NCBI GenBank assembly: GCA_023381565.1
Contig: JAMCRR010000182.1
Coordinates: forward strand, 1-42,663
Length of the DNA stretch: 42,663 nt
Direction: 5' to 3'
Source: Chloroflexota bacterium
GTDB taxonomy: Bacteria; Chloroflexota; Anaerolineae; Anaerolineales; Anaerolineaceae
This document shows positions 1 to 7,006 of this stretch, piece by piece. A program made the position numbers and the translations under genes. Within the stretch, counting starts at the first letter, position 1. The number at the start of each line of letters is the position of its first letter. A model generated the notes under the pieces. The model saw only the letters and a program-made list of their open reading frames with translations. It was not told where the DNA came from and searched no databases.

Positions 1-63
1 CATCCGGTATCTCCCTCGATATCGGTCAATGTCCTCCAGACTCTCAGAAAGGAGACGGACGAT

Positions 64-119
64 CCGGTAACATTTTCATTTGAGCCAACGATCCCTCTTC
101 GGTAACATTATCTTTTGAC
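64..119. repeat. Imperfect direct repeats around GGTAACATT
   Basis: Two copies of a roughly 20-base unit lie at 64-84 and 99-119. They share CGGTAACATT followed by a T-rich tract and TTTGA. A third, weaker GGTAATA lies at 127-133. The second copy overlaps the possible -35 element of the first gene. The spacing (35 bases, near three helical turns) would suit a tandem operator. Multiple short repeats are also typical of the termini of some insertion sequences such as the IS21 family, so this may be the end of an element lying left of the window. I cannot choose between these from the sequence. Confidence 0.45.
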
Positions 120-141
120 TTGACAGGTAATAGGCTATAAT
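115..141 (+). promoter_or_regulatory. Possible promoter for the first small gene
   Basis: A perfect TATAAT lies at 136-141, with a TTGACT hexamer 15 bases upstream at 115-120. The spacing is short, so the -10 is better supported than the -35. Transcription would begin near 148, giving a leader of about 70 bases to the TTG start at 219. Confidence 0.35.
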
Positions 142-218
142 ACTCAACGTTCATTAGAATTGTATTGGATTTTCTGGACAAAAAATGCCCACAATGTTGC
201 CAACATCAGGAGGTTCTC

Positions 219-644
219 TTGGGAAGGGTAATCAACACCGAGAGCGCGGGGAAGGACCGCAACCGGCTCAGTCGCTCAGTCGTCCTTGCCATTCGCGAGC
301 TTGCTAAACAAAATACCATCGACGATCAGAGCCGCGACCTGGCGGCATTTATTGCCTTAGCGCTACTCGAAATCGCCAGAACCATCGACGAATCGGTGCA
401 GGCATGGGAAAAGCGCGGATATTGGGTGAAGGCAGAACGATTCCGCATGGAATGGGACTGGACTGAAAGATTGGGCCATGCTATGGAAGAAGCGCTGCGC
501 AAGGATGATTGGGGCGGGGTTGCCCAAGATGCTGCACAGGTAGCCCAGAAGCTCAATACCGTGAAAGTGACCGAACACAATCGCTTAGGAAAACCCTGGG
601 TAGGCGCCTGGCAAGGGTTTTCTAAAAACCACCGTTCGAGCTAA
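219..644 (+). CDS. Small helical protein of unknown function
   Basis: I do not recognise this protein. It is about 141 residues, rich in Ala, Glu, Lys and Arg, and predicted to be mostly helical, with no membrane segment or signal peptide. A Trp-rich central stretch (AWEKRGYWVKAERFRMEWDW) is its most distinctive part. I chose the TTG at 219 because an AGGAGG sits five bases upstream at 208-213. The frame is open back to another TTG at 165, but nothing resembling a ribosome site precedes that one. A 209-base gap separates it from the tyrosine recombinase. Its position next to a recombinase and repeats hints at mobile or accessory DNA, but no function can be assigned. Confidence 0.6.
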   Translation: MGRVINTESAGKDRNRLSRSVVLAIRELAKQNTIDDQSRDLAAFIALALLEIARTIDESVQAWEKRGYWVKAERFRMEWDWTERLGHAMEEALRKDDWGGVAQDAAQVAQKLNTVKVTEHNRLGKPWVGAWQGFSKNHRSS

Positions 645-776
645 GGCTAATCTTTCTATAGCGCGCCTGGCAGGATGAGGCCCTGGGCGGATTGCCGGTC
701 AGTGGTGGTGCAATTCTGATGATGCGGACACCGGTGGCCTTGGAAAATATTTGATTTCCTGGGATAGGGTGGGGGA

Positions 777-804
777 TTGAAATCGACCGAAATTGTGATA
801 AAAT
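777..804 (+). promoter_or_regulatory. Promoter of the tyrosine recombinase
   Basis: TTGAAA at 777-782 is separated by 16 bases from TAAAAT at 799-804. The -10 is preceded by TGA, making an extended -10. Predicted initiation is near 811. A near-perfect dyad at 814-837 lies just downstream. Confidence 0.5.
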
Positions 805-813
805 TGATTCAGG

Positions 814-837
814 GTTTGATAAGTATTATTATCGAAC
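814..837. promoter_or_regulatory. Dyad in the recombinase leader
   Basis: Nine-base arms (GTTTGATAA and TTATCGAAC, one T-G mismatch) flank a six-base AT centre. The dyad lies between the predicted start of transcription and the recombinase start codon. It could be an operator for a dimeric regulator or an RNA hairpin. It has no T-tract, so it is not a terminator. Confidence 0.4.
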
Positions 838-853
838 TCACATAAAGAATATT

Positions 854-1846
854 ATGATGATGCCCTCAAAATCCCCTACCACAATCGCTCAGGCTACCGT
901 CAGATACCTGGATTCCGTGACATTGGCGCGCAGCCAGAATACTGCCCGCACGTACCGCAACGCGTTGAATGAATTCCTCCTGGTTCTGCAGAAACACAAA
1001 TTACCAATAGAGACTGCCTCAATTAATACATTGCATGAAGAGGCCATCGTCTGGCTGGCGGACTACCTGAAAGATCGTGCTCCGACTACTGAGCGCTTGT
1101 ATCTAACGGCTGTGGCGGGCTTCTACGAATTTCTGGCTGCCGAGGAACTCGCTGATATCAACCTGCCGCGCCTGAGGCTGCTCATCCGGCAGCGCGCCCG
1201 CAGGCCCGGGCAGCGCTTACCGCAGTTCCCCCGCGAGGCCATCGACCAGATCCTACTATTCGTGAATAATTTCACCAACTTTCCTGCTCAGGATGGAAAT
1301 CCCCGCCTGCGTGCTTTGCGTGACCGGGCTTTCCTGATTACACTGGCAGATACCGGTCTGCGCGTCCACGAAGCCTGCCGATTGCGCCGCGGTGACCTGG
1401 ATTGGAATGAAAGCCGGGCAATCATCATCGGTAAGGGCAACAAACAGGCTGTGGTGCGCTTCTCTGCTCGCTCGATGGCGGCTCTCAAGCTTTATCTGAA
1501 AGCAAGGGCGACCTTAGACGGCGGCACCGGCAAGCCGCTCTCCTCCCTGCCCCTCTTTGCACGCCACGATGATGGCGCCGGGAAACATATCAAACCCATC
1601 AGCACGAAAACAGGGCGCCTGATTGTTGCCGAATGGGTGGAGAGAATCTTAGGGGCTGATTCGGTTGGGACGATTACGCCGCATTCTTTCCGCCACTATT
1701 TCGTTACGCGTGTATTAAGATCATCAGGGAACCTCAAGCTGGCCCAGGAGCTGGCCCGGCACAGCAATATTGCCGTAACGCAACGCTATGCGCATTTAAG
1801 CGACGATGAACTGGATAAAGGTTACCTGGAAGCGATTGAAAGTTAA
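854..1846 (+). CDS. Tyrosine recombinase/integrase (XerC/XerD-like)
   Basis: A 330-residue site-specific recombinase of the phage-integrase family, which cuts and rejoins DNA through a 3'-phosphotyrosine. Residues about 10-105 form the N-terminal SAM-like core-binding domain. The C-terminal catalytic domain has the full set of active-site residues: Arg170 (DTGLRVHEA), Lys194 or Lys197 (GKGNK), His277 and Arg280 (HSFRH), His303 (ARHSN) and Tyr312 (QRYAHL). Length and architecture fit XerC/XerD-like enzymes. It is somewhat longer than XerD, with an insertion near 225-255, so a role in dimer resolution is not assured and an integron- or element-borne integrase is equally possible. No att site or cassette is visible. 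ATG codons at 854 and 857 are both possible; the ribosome site is weak. Confidence 0.9.
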   Translation: MMMPSKSPTTIAQATVRYLDSVTLARSQNTARTYRNALNEFLLVLQKHKLPIETASINTLHEEAIVWLADYLKDRAPTTERLYLTAVAGFYEFLAAEELADINLPRLRLLIRQRARRPGQRLPQFPREAIDQILLFVNNFTNFPAQDGNPRLRALRDRAFLITLADTGLRVHEACRLRRGDLDWNESRAIIIGKGNKQAVVRFSARSMAALKLYLKARATLDGGTGKPLSSLPLFARHDDGAGKHIKPISTKTGRLIVAEWVERILGADSVGTITPHSFRHYFVTRVLRSSGNLKLAQELARHSNIAVTQRYAHLSDDELDKGYLEAIES

Positions 1847-1951
1847 CCCACTCCGCTCGTCCAGCGGATATCCCCGCACATCGTTCCTATCATCCGAGCG
1901 TCCCCACTTCGAACGTCCGCCTGTCGCATCTGGGAGCCTGCCTGAGAGCGG

Positions 1952-2219
1952 TCATCCGGCAGCCTCGGAGTGTACAGTAAGATGGACGGTCAGTATACGA
2001 TCGCGCCACTCGTGTAGCTTCTCCCAGGTGCATATCGGGGGTGATTTCTGGAATCGGGGCGAGCCAGGTGGTCATGGATTCGATTTCCTCGTCCACGTCA
2101 AACATTCGTTTGCAGGTGGCAGGCTCCAGGATCGTGCCGCTTGGGTCGTGGAAGTAGATCGATTGAAAGTACACGCGGCTATAGGGACCGGTGACTGCAC
2201 TATAGAAATCGGACGAACG
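1952..2219 (-). pseudogene. Remnant of a glyoxalase-fold (VOC) ring-cleaving dioxygenase
   Basis: The minus strand encodes the C-terminal part of a VOC-superfamily dioxygenase in two frames. One frame, starting just after an in-frame TAA at 2220-2222, reads VTGPYSRVYFQSIYFHDPSG, then TILEPAT and FDVDEE. This matches the family's metal-binding region, normally like FRSIYFRxPxGxLxEIATxxPGF. The other frame continues with EKLHEWRD and ends at a TGA at 1952, giving the usual hydrophilic tail. The frame break falls near 2010-2060. The N-terminal domains are missing. This is a decayed gene; the family call is from memory of the motif and no search was run. Confidence 0.6.
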
Positions 2220-2255
2220 TTAGGTGTCTGCGCTGACCGTCGTAAATAGAAAAAA

Positions 2256-3245
2256 TCAATCATCGCCGCAGCCGCCCGGTTCAGGGCAAGGCTGAGGCGC
2301 TTTTCTGGCTTTCCTAAATGAGTACTGGGCAGTTGTGGTCAGGATGACTGAGCCTAGAATCACCGCTGCGGCGATCAGGGTCCGCGAAGTCAAGATTTCA
2401 TTCCCAAGGATGTTCCCCAGAAAGATGGCTACCAGGGGATTGACGTAGGCATAAGTGGAGACCAGCGAAGTGGGAGCGACTCTGAGTAACCATGTATAGG
2501 CTGCGAACCCAATCAGAGATCCGAAAATGATCAGGTAAACCAACCCGAGCAGGGATTGTGTGGAGATCGTCGAGAGGTTGACCTGGCTCGCCTCCCCGCT
2601 GAGCGTACCGAGCAGAAAAAGCCCGGCGCTTCCGGCCAGCATTTCCATGGAGGTTCCCAGCAGCGGCGAAGACGGAAGGACGGCGCGTTGGCTGAAGAGA
2701 GATCCATAAGCCCAGGCGATCGCCGAAATCATCAATACGGCTGCTCCGGCTAGACCGACGCTTTCCGCAACCACGTCACCTCTTCCCGGCCAGAATAGCA
2801 AGCCGATACCCAGAAATCCGGTGCCGATGCCAAGCAAGGTTTGCCATCCCGGGCGCTGCCCTTCGCGCGGGCGGAACATCGCGATTAAAACCATCCACAA
2901 GGGAACGGTTCCGACCATCAAAGCAGCTAATCCCGAAGGTACGTGCTGTTCCGCCCACACCACTCCGCCGTTTCCCACGACCAGCAGAAAAAAGCCGATT
3001 GTTGCAGCAGAGCGCCATTCGATTCGGGTGGGGCGTTTATCTCCTACCAGGCGGCGGACCATATATAGCGCTGCGCCGGCGATCAGGAAACGAACCCCCG
3101 CCATATAGAACGGCGGTATGGTGTAGACGGCGAAACGGATCGCCAGATAGGTGGAACCCCAGACGACGTAAACCGTGAGCAATCCGGCCCAAATGGCCAG
3201 CCTGCTGGTTGATGGAGAAGTCTGCATAGGAGGTTGCTGTGGCAT
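2256..3245 (-). CDS. EamA/DMT-superfamily exporter (YedA-like)
   Basis: A 329-residue polytopic membrane protein with about ten hydrophobic helices arranged as two EamA repeats (roughly residues 12-145 and 165-300). The N-terminal motif VVWGSTYLAIRFAV followed by PPFYMAGVRFLIAG is characteristic of the YedA branch of drug/metabolite transporters. Members export small metabolites or amino acids across the inner membrane, but the substrate cannot be read from sequence. It starts 16 bases after the stop of the 130-residue helical protein on the same strand, so the two are probably co-transcribed. The ribosome site is weak; a second in-frame ATG six codons later is an alternative start. The tail is Pro/Cys/Gly-rich. 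Confidence 0.88.
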   Translation of the reverse strand: MPQQPPMQTSPSTSRLAIWAGLLTVYVVWGSTYLAIRFAVYTIPPFYMAGVRFLIAGAALYMVRRLVGDKRPTRIEWRSAATIGFFLLVVGNGGVVWAEQHVPSGLAALMVGTVPLWMVLIAMFRPREGQRPGWQTLLGIGTGFLGIGLLFWPGRGDVVAESVGLAGAAVLMISAIAWAYGSLFSQRAVLPSSPLLGTSMEMLAGSAGLFLLGTLSGEASQVNLSTISTQSLLGLVYLIIFGSLIGFAAYTWLLRVAPTSLVSTYAYVNPLVAIFLGNILGNEILTSRTLIAAAVILGSVILTTTAQYSFRKARKAPQPCPEPGGCGDD

Positions 3246-3261
3246 TAGATTGTAGATCGGC

Positions 3262-3654
3262 CTACTTCCCTTGCTCCATACGGTCGATCATCTTTTGGAT
3301 CTCGCTGTTTAATTGCTGTAAAGCAGTGACCAGGCGCGGGCGGACTTCCTGATATGTCTGCTGGCCGGCAGTGCGCAAATTCTCGGCTGCCTTTTTCGCT
3401 TCTTCTTTGATCTGCTGACCTTCTGGCGTTGCGGCTTTCTCCTGGATGGCCTGGTCGATCTTTTTGACCATGGATTCCAGCCCATTTTGCATTTCTTTCA
3501 CTTTCTGACGGTTGCCTTCATCCTTCCAGGCGGTGCGCAGAGCCTGGGCCAGGCTGTCGCCAAGGGCTTCAAACTGGCGGCCAACCTCCTGCCAGGCTTC
3601 GCCTGAGCTTGAACCCTTCTCTTGTTGGGGTTGTCCAGATTGATTATTTTCCAT
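3262..3654 (-). CDS. Small helical (coiled-coil-like) protein
   Basis: A 130-residue soluble, strongly charged protein without a signal peptide. After a Gln/Ser-rich N-terminus (residues 1-20) the rest is continuous amphipathic helix rich in Glu, Lys, Gln and Ala, with a second half like QEVRPRLVTALQQLNSEIQKM. A strong AGGAGG lies about nine bases before the ATG. It precedes the EamA exporter by 16 bases, so it is the first gene of a likely two-gene unit. Its composition is reminiscent of small stress or envelope-associated helical proteins, but I do not recognise a family. Confidence 0.7.
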   Translation of the reverse strand: MENNQSGQPQQEKGSSSGEAWQEVGRQFEALGDSLAQALRTAWKDEGNRQKVKEMQNGLESMVKKIDQAIQEKAATPEGQQIKEEAKKAAENLRTAGQQTYQEVRPRLVTALQQLNSEIQKMIDRMEQGK

Positions 3655-4235
3655 TCTGTCCCTCCTGATGGTAATTGTAAATAACTAATTTGTATCTTCT
3701 CAGTCATGGGTCGATAAAGCTTTCTTATCTTGAATGAGAAGTCACGTTCATTTTATCATGCCGTTAACCCCGTAAAGAAGCTAATTCTTCAGTTTAGGTT
3801 GTTGGGATCGGTTCTTTCTGGAAAATACTGTCTCCAGAAATTTTTTACACCTACCCAGTTGACTCTATTGTTGATAGCTGTTATATTTAAATTTGTGGAG
3901 GCGATGATCCGAGAGAGATAATGGTCGCCTGCCCTATGAATGGGTTAATTTCTCGGGGAGCTAATGGCGAAACCGGCCACCGGTCGGTTATTTAAGTTCC
4001 ATTTTACCTGTAGATAAAAGTCAATACTGGTTCCTCTTCACGGTCATTTTCTAAGTAGTTACCGTCCAAGAAGAAAGCTTTGTGGCCAACACTGTTGCAT
4101 CCTTGCTGACCTGAATTTAGATTCGAAAGGAGGTTTGTATTGCTATACGAAATATGGTAAACAGTTTTTGTGCCTATCACATATACGATTAATTAATCTT
4201 TAGATTGGTCCATAAACTATTTTGGGAGGGAGAAT
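3655..4235. other. Intergenic region between divergent genes
   Basis: This 581-base AT-rich stretch has no convincing gene. The only open frame (3730-3921, plus) starts with TTG and lacks a ribosome site. It must hold promoters for the minus-strand helical protein and the plus-strand M6 peptidase, but neither is clear. A perfect AAAGGAGG at 4126-4133 sits six bases before a TTG that opens a six-codon frame (4140-4160). Confidence 0.6.
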
Positions 4236-6758
4236 ATGAACCGAAGCCTTTGGATACCCATCCGAGTCTGCGCGATTGCTTTGCTAATGTTTCTGATGGT
4301 TGGCTCCGCAGCTATCCCTGCAAAAAATGTATCTGCCACATCCGGCATTGATTACATGCCGCCGGAACCTGGAAAAATCGCCGAGATGCTGGTGAGGGAA
4401 GGGAAGATCCCGGCGAATGCCACCCAGATGCAAAAAGACGAAGCAGTTACGGCGTACCTGCAGAAACTCTTTGCCGGTGGCGGCCCCGACGATAACTACA
4501 ACCCCCTGGCGCGCAAGAACCTCGACGTAAATGAGCAAGCACTCAATGAAGCAGCGACGACAAGCATCATACGCGGCCGCAAGCTCGGCAACCAGGTGAG
4601 TGTGGATTCGTCGACGCCTCAATTCAAGGAGCTGCAAGGGACCGATAAGCTGCTCTTGATGCTGGTGGACTTCAGCAACGAGCCCTACACCTGGACACCG
4701 ACCGGACTTGATGAACGCACGGCGGCTGGCCCGCTTCATAATGAGATCCCCGCCCCGGATAACGATTTCGACCTGTGGGTGCCGGATTTCAACACGCAGC
4801 ATTTTGAGGACATGCTCTTCACACCTGGCGGCTGGACTATCCCGGAGGATGCACCTCATTACGCAGGTGAGCATCGTGGCAGCATGCGCGATTACTATCT
4901 CGAGCAGTCTTACGGCCAATACACCGTTGATGGCCAGGCTTATGGCTGGTTTACGGTCAATAAGCCTGAGGCGTATTACGGCGATGACCGGCCGGATGGC
5001 GCTTCTGACAGCCAGTTACCCGGAACGACCAAAGACTTGATCACCGATGCGGTCAATGTGATCAACGGCACAGATGCCATCGACTGGTTGGATTACGACC
5101 TGCTCGATCTCTACGACCTGGATGCAGATGGAAATATCAACGAGCCAGATTGCATCATCGATCACCCGCTCTTCATCCATGCCGGCATCGACCAATCCGG
5201 TGGCGGTGGAGCGCAGGGCTCGGACGCCATCTGGGCGCATAGTTCCTCAGTGAATGCGTGGGTCACAGCTCAAAAGAATCCTGGGGCTACCTGCCCGGCT
5301 AACTGGCCTGGAACAATGATTTACAACTACACCATTATGCCCGAAGACGGTGGTGTGGGCGTTTTCGCTCACGAATTTGGCCACGACCTGGGCCTGCCCG
5401 ACGAGTATGACACTATCTACAGCGGGCGCGGCGATTCGGTCGGTTTCTGGAGCCTGATGTCTAGCGGCTCGTGGGTTGGCCGTCCGGCTCAGACACAGCC
5501 TTCCGATATCAGCATCTGGGGCAGGTATGCCCTGGGTTGGGTGAACGACAACCTGGCCGTTACATCGCTGGATGCGCTCACTAAAGAGGCAACCGGATTC
5601 CGTCTCGAGCAGGCTGAGCGTTGGGGTGGTGATGGCACTACCAATGCCGTCCGTATCAGTCTACCCCCTAAGTATTTCTATGTTAACACGCCGCACAGTG
5701 GTGTCTATGAGTGGTTCGGTGGGAAGGCTGACCAAATCGATACCACTCTAATGCGGACGGTAGACCTGACTGGAAAGACTACCGCATCACTTTCCTTCTG
5801 GACCTGGTACGATATCGAATCGAATTGGGACTTTGGCTTTGTCCAGGTCTCGACTGATAGCGGCACCACCTGGACCTCTTTGCCGATTGATGGAACCACG
5901 AGCGTTATCGATCCTAGTGGAATGCCTGAAATTGCTGCCAACCTGCCAGGTTTTACGGGCAACAGCGGCGGTTGGGTCAATAAGACCTTCGACCTCTCCG
6001 CTTATGCCGGGCAGGCCATCCAACTCCAGTTCCGCTATATGACCGACTGGGGCACTTCGATGGCCGGTTTCTACGTCGATGATATCGGTGTCACCGCTGA
6101 CGGCGCACCGGTGTTCTTCGACGACGTTGAGACAGTGGATGCAGCCTGGGCAGCAGATGGCTGGACGCGAGACCAGGGCAGCGGCACAAAGACTCACTAT
6201 TACATGCTCGAATGGCGCAATATGAACACCATGGAGACGCCATATAGTGACGCCACGCTGGTGAACTTCGATGAGGGGTTGAACAACGTTTACTCTCTGT
6301 ACTACCTTACACCCACGGATGCAGATGTTGTCAGCCAGCCCGACTATTTCCCCTACACTCCGGGTTTGCTGCTCTGGTACCGGGATATGACCTACACCGA
6401 TAACTGGACCGGCGTGCACCCCGGAGGAGGCTTCTTGCTGGTGGTTGATTCTCATGATACTCCCATGTTGCGACCGCCCTATCCTCATTACGGCGCGTTG
6501 CCATGGTCATCCCGCGTGCAGACCTACGACGCCACCTTCAGCTTCAATCGCCCGGCGACCATCACCCTCCACTACTGGGATGGAGTGCGTACGTATCGCA
6601 GCAGCAATGCTGTCCCGAACTTCAACGACGCCTTCAGCTACTGGAACCAGAAGGTATCGAATGCCAGCGTCAAGACACCCTCCTACGGTTTGCTATTCCG
6701 TGTGTTAGGGCAGGCGGCAGACGGTTCGGCAGCCTTGCTGGGGATTGGGCTTAAGTAA
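4236..6758 (+). CDS. Secreted M6-family metallopeptidase (immune inhibitor A-like)
   Basis: An 840-residue exported zinc endopeptidase. Residues 1-34 form a signal peptide (hydrophobic core ALLMFLMVGSAA). A propeptide-like region follows to about residue 130. The catalytic domain holds HEFGHDLGLPDEYD, with zinc ligands His379 and His383, catalytic Glu380 and Asp389 as third ligand, the HExxHxxGxxD pattern of this family. Residues about 500-660 form a beta-rich domain with SLSFWTWYDIE and GFYVDDIGV, like the MAM/jelly-roll segment after M6 catalytic domains. The start is supported by a GGGAGGGAG ribosome site. It is single-gene and ends in a strong terminator 36 bases downstream. It probably degrades extracellular protein for nutrition. 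Confidence 0.93.
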   Translation: MNRSLWIPIRVCAIALLMFLMVGSAAIPAKNVSATSGIDYMPPEPGKIAEMLVREGKIPANATQMQKDEAVTAYLQKLFAGGGPDDNYNPLARKNLDVNEQALNEAATTSIIRGRKLGNQVSVDSSTPQFKELQGTDKLLLMLVDFSNEPYTWTPTGLDERTAAGPLHNEIPAPDNDFDLWVPDFNTQHFEDMLFTPGGWTIPEDAPHYAGEHRGSMRDYYLEQSYGQYTVDGQAYGWFTVNKPEAYYGDDRPDGASDSQLPGTTKDLITDAVNVINGTDAIDWLDYDLLDLYDLDADGNINEPDCIIDHPLFIHAGIDQSGGGGAQGSDAIWAHSSSVNAWVTAQKNPGATCPANWPGTMIYNYTIMPEDGGVGVFAHEFGHDLGLPDEYDTIYSGRGDSVGFWSLMSSGSWVGRPAQTQPSDISIWGRYALGWVNDNLAVTSLDALTKEATGFRLEQAERWGGDGTTNAVRISLPPKYFYVNTPHSGVYEWFGGKADQIDTTLMRTVDLTGKTTASLSFWTWYDIESNWDFGFVQVSTDSGTTWTSLPIDGTTSVIDPSGMPEIAANLPGFTGNSGGWVNKTFDLSAYAGQAIQLQFRYMTDWGTSMAGFYVDDIGVTADGAPVFFDDVETVDAAWAADGWTRDQGSGTKTHYYMLEWRNMNTMETPYSDATLVNFDEGLNNVYSLYYLTPTDADVVSQPDYFPYTPGLLLWYRDMTYTDNWTGVHPGGGFLLVVDSHDTPMLRPPYPHYGALPWSSRVQTYDATFSFNRPATITLHYWDGVRTYRSSNAVPNFNDAFSYWNQKVSNASVKTPSYGLLFRVLGQAADGSAALLGIGLK

Positions 6759-6794
6759 ATCTTCGCCTGGCACCACCTCGTGAGATAAACAACG

Positions 6795-6830
6795 AAAGGG
6801 GATCCCGAAACCTGATGGGATCCCCTTTTT
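6795..6830 (+). terminator. Intrinsic terminator of the M6 peptidase gene
   Basis: A perfect 12-base-pair stem (6795-6806 with 6817-6828) closes a ten-base loop and runs into a T-tract at 6826-6830. It ends only two bases before the TG of the next promoter, so it insulates the ABC-F gene from read-through. Confidence 0.88.
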
Positions 6831-6831
6831 A

Positions 6832-6840
6832 TGTTATAAT
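6832..6840 (+). promoter_or_regulatory. Extended -10 promoter of the ABC-F gene
   Basis: TGTTATAAT is a perfect extended -10. No good -35 is present because the upstream bases belong to the terminator. Initiation is predicted near 6847, leaving a leader of about 160 bases. Confidence 0.55.
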
Positions 6841-6872
6841 CCCCTTCAGGTAATCGAGTAGGATATCTGTTT

Positions 6873-6893
6873 ATGGTAGAGATCAGCCTGTAA
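6873..6893 (+). CDS. Putative six-codon leader peptide (MVEISL)
   Basis: ATG GTA GAG ATC AGC CTG TAA lies in the ABC-F leader, 26 bases after the predicted transcription start. An AGGA at 6860-6863 is nine bases upstream. It precedes two hairpins, the second of which is a terminator. Very short upstream ORFs of this type control several antibiotic-resistance ABC-F and erm genes by ribosome stalling. Whether this one is translated is inference. Confidence 0.4.
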   Translation: MVEISL

Positions 6894-6934
6894 ATTTCCT
6901 CTTTATTTAGGGTTCAGCGACCTGGTTATTCTGT

Positions 6935-6951
6935 TTCTCTGTATCAGAGGA
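6935..6951 (+). promoter_or_regulatory. Leader hairpin upstream of the attenuator
   Basis: TTCTCTG and CAGAGGA pair (seven base pairs, one G-U) around a three-base loop. The right arm can instead pair with TCCTCT at 6897-6902, just after the leader-peptide stop, so two structures compete. A further pairing of 6911-6917 with 6954-6960 would take the first bases of the terminator stem. Confidence 0.45.
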
Positions 6952-6956
6952 TATTG

Positions 6957-6986
6957 AACCGAGGGCACGTGCCCTTGGTTTTTTTT
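6957..6986 (+). terminator. Attenuator-like terminator before the ABC-F start
   Basis: A nine-base-pair stem (6958-6966 with 6971-6979, one G-U) with an ACGT loop is followed by eight T residues at 6979-6986. It stands between the gene's own promoter and its start codon 20 bases downstream, so it should act as an attenuator and not as the end of the upstream gene, which already has a stronger terminator. Confidence 0.7.
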
Positions 6987-7006
6987 ATTAATCACAGGCT
7001 GGCGAT

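Noticed and set aside
1806..2249. Plus-strand open frame of 147 codons after the recombinase
   Set aside because: Starts inside the recombinase in another frame and is antisense to the dioxygenase remnant, which has real motif similarity.
3730..3921. Open frame of 63 codons in the gap before the M6 gene
   Set aside because: TTG start, no ribosome site, no recognisable motif, and composition like the surrounding non-coding DNA.
4284..4919. Minus-strand open frame of 211 codons opposite the M6 gene
   Set aside because: Lies wholly within a well-supported gene, and its sequence shows no domain; it is a shadow of the coding strand.
5787..6488. Minus-strand open frame of 233 codons opposite the M6 gene
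   Set aside because: Same reason: antisense shadow without motifs or a ribosome site.
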